Origin: Methanomassiliicoccaceae archaeon COG_1
GTDB taxonomy: Archaea; Thermoplasmatota; Thermoplasmata; Methanomassiliicoccales; Methanomethylophilaceae
NCBI GenBank assembly: GCA_028561875.1
Contig: JAQQTI010000002.1
Location: forward strand, 124,001-188,000
Length of the DNA: 64,000 nt
Direction: 5' to 3'
The number at the start of each line of letters is the position of its first letter. Within the stretch, counting starts at the first letter, position 1. The notes below the pieces were generated by a model. The model was not told where the DNA came from, did no database searches, and saw only the letters and a program-made list of their open reading frames with translations. This document shows positions 61,051 to 64,000 of this stretch, piece after piece. The translations under genes and the position numbers were made by a program.

Positions 61051-62553
61051 GCGCCGGCAATCGGCGGGGGCGAGGCCACCTTTGCATAGCCCGGTAGTGC
61101 GGCTGCCTTGTAAGCAGCAGGCCCTGAGTTCGAATCTCAGAGGTGGCTCCACTCCCCCCGTACGAATGTGGGGCATCCCGCCTGACGATGGGGCTTCTGC
61201 ACTGGGTTTGAACAGGGGTGTCGCCGGACCTTGAGAGCGAGTTCCCCCGGGTAGCGGATGGGGTGGATCGCTCCACCGATCGCTGCGTTGTGATGACCCG
61301 CTTGCCATCACTCGTGCGTTCCGGAAAGCTTTGGACGCTCGTCCGCTTTCATCCGCCGGCCCCCTCCCCAGCAGGAACTCGGTCACCCCGAGCTCCCTTA
61401 TCCCGTCTCTCGTCACGGTATCCCCGCTGTAATCCATAAGTATCACGGTTTTCGGATTGCTATCCTTTATCGCCCTGAGGGGCGTGAGTTCCCTCGTCTC
61501 GGTGTCATCGTCATAGTAGCCGAGACACACCTGCCAGTATGCCCTCCTGCCGTTCTTCTCGGTGACGAAATCCACTTCTTTGGAACCCCACTTGCCCACG
61601 ATTGTCTCGTATCCCCTGCGCCTCAGTTCCAGGTAGACTATGTTCTCCAGCACCCTGCCCCTGTCCTTGCTGGCCATCCCGACGGCGTTGTTGCGGAGTC
61701 CGGGGTCCACGACGTAGTACTTCGGGGTGGGGCTCAGCGCGGTGGACCTGAGGTCGTACCTGTCGGCGCGGTAGAAGATGCACGCGCCCTGCGCCACCGT
61801 CAGATATCTTTCCACGGTGCGCTGGTTCATGTGCAGTTCCCTCGCCATAGTCGTGGACTCTATGGGGTTGCCGATGTTCAGCATCAGGTACGTCACCATC
61901 TTTCCCAGCTCCTCGGTTTTCCTTACCTTGCCACGTGACACCATGTCCCTGAACACTATCGATGAATAGAGGTCGTCCAGCATGGCGGAGACGGCCCGTT
62001 CCCCCATGGCGGGATCGATGCCGGGGAAACCGCCGCACTCGAAGTACTCCCTGAACACGTCCCCGGGCCCTCTGCCGTTGCCCCTCAGCTCCATGTACTC
62101 CCTGAACGAGAGGGGGAGCATCTTCACCTCGACGTAGCGGCCTGTGAGGTAGGTGGTGAGGTCGGTGGAGAGCAGATGGGCGTTGGAACCGGTGACGTAG
62201 ATGTCGGCCTCGGAATCCACCATAAGGGCGTTGACTGCTCTTTCCCAATCCTTCACCCTCTGTATCTCGTCCAGGAAGAGATAGAAGCGGCCTTTTTTCG
62301 GCACCTTGTCCCTGAGGAACGCGTTGAGATCGGAATGATCCGCTATGCCGTCAAAATCCGACGATTCCAGATTCATCACCAGCATCTCCCTGTCGGGCAC
62401 TCCCTCCGCCCTCAGTTTCTCCACGAATTGGGCGAGGAGGGTGGACTTGCCGCATCTCCTGACCCCTGTGAGCACCTTGACGTGTCCTCTGTCATCGCGG
62501 AACGCCTCCAGTTCGGACATGTACATCGGGCGCTCTATCACCCTGTGACTCAT
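61045..62553 (-). CDS. AAA ATPase with C-terminal DUF4143-type domain; C-terminus uncertain
   Basis: Starts ATG 62553 (MSHRVIERPMY); the upstream 16 codons contain the promoter. Walker A TGVRRCGKSTLLAQF (about 27-41), Walker B RFYLFLDEIQRVKDWE, SNAHLLSTDLTTYLTGRYVEVKMLPLSFREY and KEVDFVTEKNGRRAYWQVCLGY, all of the ATPase/DUF4143 family. The family end is near VTEFLLG (about 61360); the last 105 residues overlap tRNA-Thr on the other strand and are probably read-through. Related in architecture to the gene at 33740. Confidence 0.82.
   Translation of the reverse strand: MSHRVIERPMYMSELEAFRDDRGHVKVLTGVRRCGKSTLLAQFVEKLRAEGVPDREMLVMNLESSDFDGIADHSDLNAFLRDKVPKKGRFYLFLDEIQRVKDWERAVNALMVDSEADIYVTGSNAHLLSTDLTTYLTGRYVEVKMLPLSFREYMELRGNGRGPGDVFREYFECGGFPGIDPAMGERAVSAMLDDLYSSIVFRDMVSRGKVRKTEELGKMVTYLMLNIGNPIESTTMARELHMNQRTVERYLTVAQGACIFYRADRYDLRSTALSPTPKYYVVDPGLRNNAVGMASKDRGRVLENIVYLELRRRGYETIVGKWGSKEVDFVTEKNGRRAYWQVCLGYYDDDTETRELTPLRAIKDSNPKTVILMDYSGDTVTRDGIRELGVTEFLLGRGPADESGRASKAFRNARVMASGSSQRSDRWSDPPHPLPGGTRSQGPATPLFKPSAEAPSSGGMPHIRTGGVEPPLRFELRACCLQGSRTTGLCKGGLAPADCRRP
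61075..61151 (+). tRNA. tRNA-Thr (TGT)
   Basis: Acceptor GCCACCT/AGGTGGC, anticodon arm GCTGC-CTTGTAA-GCAGC giving anticodon TGT, T loop TTCGAAT between CTGAG/CTCAG, and an encoded 3' CCA. Confidence 0.94.
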
Positions 62554-62585
62554 GATACAAAATCGCCTGCTTTGTATTTGAATTG

Positions 62586-62601
62586 TTGTATTATAATACA
62601 A
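62586..62601. promoter_or_regulatory. perfect 16-bp palindrome overlapping the ATPase promoter
   Basis: TTGTATTATAATACAA contains the TATA box of the ATPase gene. More TTGTAT/ATACAA half sites are found at about 62554 (GATACAAAA), 62571 (TTTGTATTTG) and 62627 (GTTGTATCAC), which makes an array of possible operators within 80 bp. Confidence 0.55.
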
Positions 62602-62624
62602 TTTTACACGAATAACAGACTGAT

Positions 62625-63290
62625 TGTTGTATCACAGAACCAATAGATGCCATCGTGTCGGCAGAACCGCTACTGAAACCTCGCGCACAGTAAACAGGAG
62701 GAATCACAGTAATGCGCTATGAAGAGGGGAATGGGAAGAAGGCGTCCAACGTGGGCGGGGGGCACCAAACAGGTTTGGCAGAGGAGAAATCGGTCAACGA
62801 AGCATCTTCCGAGCTTACGTTCCCAGCTTTCCTCGAAGATCATCAGTTGTATCAAGGGGATGATCGTTGACGGCATCACATCTCCAAGGGCCAACACTTC
62901 CCCTTCCACCGATTGTTCCGAGTTCTTCCCAACCAGAGGCGAAAAAGTGAGGTTCATAATCTCGTGACTTGAGAAGATGTACTCTTCATCGGAAGTAGTT
63001 ACGCGCAGTTGCCACGTTTTTCGGATATGCTTGAGACGCTCCCGTCTGTCATGAAATCCGAGAGCTACTGGGGCGACAGGGTCGGAGGGAGGGGATCGTC
63101 GGGAGGCACCGCTCCCTCTGCGGGAGGCCAGCCTCTCCGAGGAGGGGGGCGACGCGTCGCGCACGTCGCCCTCGGGACCTCGAAGGAGGGGGCGGAAGAA
63201 GGCTTCGAATCGGGGGGCGACGGCCCGCGCCGAGGACCGCGCGAAGGGTTATAATACGCCCCCGACATCCGATGGCCATCAGCCCCGCGG
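62625..63290. other. long intergenic stretch with a possible gene remnant
   Basis: Between the ATPase promoter and asd there is no confident gene. On the minus strand a frame from about 63060 to 62670 reads like real protein (WQLRVTTSDEEYIFSSHEIM, and further on VLALGDVMPSTIIPLIQLMIF) but has no good start and ends without a recognisable domain; its upstream part is GC-rich low-complexity. I take it as a fragment. The GC-rich part (63050-63240) holds nothing I can name. The asd TATA box GGTTATAATAC is at about 63248-63258. Confidence 0.3.
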
Positions 63291-63307
63291 GGGCAAGGAG
63301 GACTACC

Positions 63308-64000
63308 ATGAGCGGAAGGGTCAGCGTTGCCGTGCTCGGCGCGACGGGGATGATCGGTCAGCGGTTCGTGCAGATGCTGGAGGACCACCCCTACTTCGAC
63401 GTGGAGGGCCTCTACGCGTCGGAGAGGTCGGAGGGCAGGCGCTTCGCCGACGCCCTCAGGGTCAGGGACCACACGTACAAGCAGGAGACCCTCGACGCGA
63501 GGGTCTCCGCCATGGACCTCGGCAGGATCGCCAGGAACTGCCGCGTCGCGTTCTCCGGCCTGCCCTCGGGGCTCGCCGGCCCGACGGAGACGGAGCTCGC
63601 CAGGCGCGGCGTCGCCGTGTTCTCCAACGCCGGGTCCCACCGCATGGACCCCCACGTGCCGATCGTCGTCCCCGAGGTCAACCCCGGGCAGCTCTCCGCG
63701 GTGGAGGACCAGGAGACTTACGGGGGCGGGGGGTACATCGTCACCAACGCCAACTGCGCCTCCACCGGCATCATCATGCCGCTGAAGGCCATGCTCGACA
63801 GGTACGGCCTTAGGCAGGTGTTCGTCTCCACCTACCAGGCGGTCTCCGGCGCCGGGTACCCGGGCGTGGCGTCCCTCGACGCCCTCGGGAACGTCATCCC
63901 CTACATCGAGAACGAGGAGGAGAAGATGGAGTCCGAGATCGGCAAGATGCTAGGGACGTACTCGGGCGGGAGGTTCGAGCATGCGGGCGTGGAGGTCGTG
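63308..64000 (+). CDS. asd: aspartate-semialdehyde dehydrogenase, N-terminal part
   Basis: 231 residues to the right edge, frame still open. Starts ATG 63308 behind AAGGAGGA. NADP site VLGATGMIGQRFVQML (about 9-24), active-site Cys in TNANCASTGIIMPLKAML (about 147) and TYQAVSGAGYPGV, as in the archaeal/fungal-type enzyme. It makes aspartate semialdehyde for lysine, threonine and methionine synthesis, so it links dapB and metA in this window. Confidence 0.93.
   Translation, partial: MSGRVSVAVLGATGMIGQRFVQMLEDHPYFDVEGLYASERSEGRRFADALRVRDHTYKQETLDARVSAMDLGRIARNCRVAFSGLPSGLAGPTETELARRGVAVFSNAGSHRMDPHVPIVVPEVNPGQLSAVEDQETYGGGGYIVTNANCASTGIIMPLKAMLDRYGLRQVFVSTYQAVSGAGYPGVASLDALGNVIPYIENEEEKMESEIGKMLGTYSGGRFEHAGVEVV

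Noticed and set aside
62719-62967. Plus-strand 82-residue ORF before asd
   Set aside because: Composition and position opposite a more protein-like minus-strand frame suggest that it is a shadow.

Overview
This is archaeal DNA of high GC content. It encodes a TATA-binding protein, the archaeal/eukaryal ribosome-recycling ATPase ABCE1, archaeal-type MetRS, an archaeal FKBP and class III-signal (pilin-like) membrane proteins. Most starts lie about 25-35 nt behind an AT-rich TATA box, with few Shine-Dalgarno sites. TGA and TAA close almost every gene whose end I could read, and TAG is nearly absent. The presence of an aSelBL (SelB-like) factor points the same way: a methanogen-related Thermoplasmatota archaeon, most likely Methanomassiliicoccales. 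The lineage is inference, because no methanogenesis gene lies in the window.

Layout. 1-27.5 kb is a GC-rich chromosomal backbone: secretion ATPase fragment, U32 protease, two pilin-like clusters, a PaaK/ACT/aSelBL/PaaK operon, peroxiredoxin, SpeD-like enzyme, DUF362 ferredoxin, Sel1 protein, ThpR, cysteine desulfurase, PyrD-PyrK, tRNA-Cys, TBP, DapB, an MFS pump and malate dehydrogenase. 27.5-43.9 kb is an AT-richer accessory island. It holds three paralogous double-glycine-leader peptides each followed by a small membrane protein, an intact IS1634-type element, transposase remnants, an AAA/DUF4143-type ATPase behind a 34-bp-periodic repeat, two FecBCD-type ABC importers, an IS5-type transposase and a truncated HNH-type gene. 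43.9-64 kb returns to backbone: two PHP proteins, MetG, ABCE1, CDF transporter, CobA, the CysK-MetA-RidA sulfur amino acid run, a radical SAM/SPASM enzyme with a Cys-rich peptide and a divergent DUF5685-like gene, tRNA-Arg, FKBP, glutamate dehydrogenase, tRNA-Thr, a second AAA ATPase and a partial aspartate-semialdehyde dehydrogenase.

Two candidate undescribed systems stand out. The first is the family of double-glycine-leader peptides (28.3, 29.4 and 32.7 kb), with a nearly invariant leader, different hydrophobic cores and adjacent membrane proteins that would suit immunity functions; one copy is frameshifted exactly at the Gly-Gly and its partner locus carries the IS. The second is the Cys-rich peptide plus SPASM radical SAM enzyme at 55-56.4 kb, which looks like a RiPP-type pair.

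A caution for users: in the GC-rich parts many genes run past the normal end of their family into another frame or antisense sequence, and the C-terminal domain of MetG needs about four single-base insertions to be read. Single-base deletions near G/C runs in this assembly are a likely cause, so C-termini should be treated as provisional.
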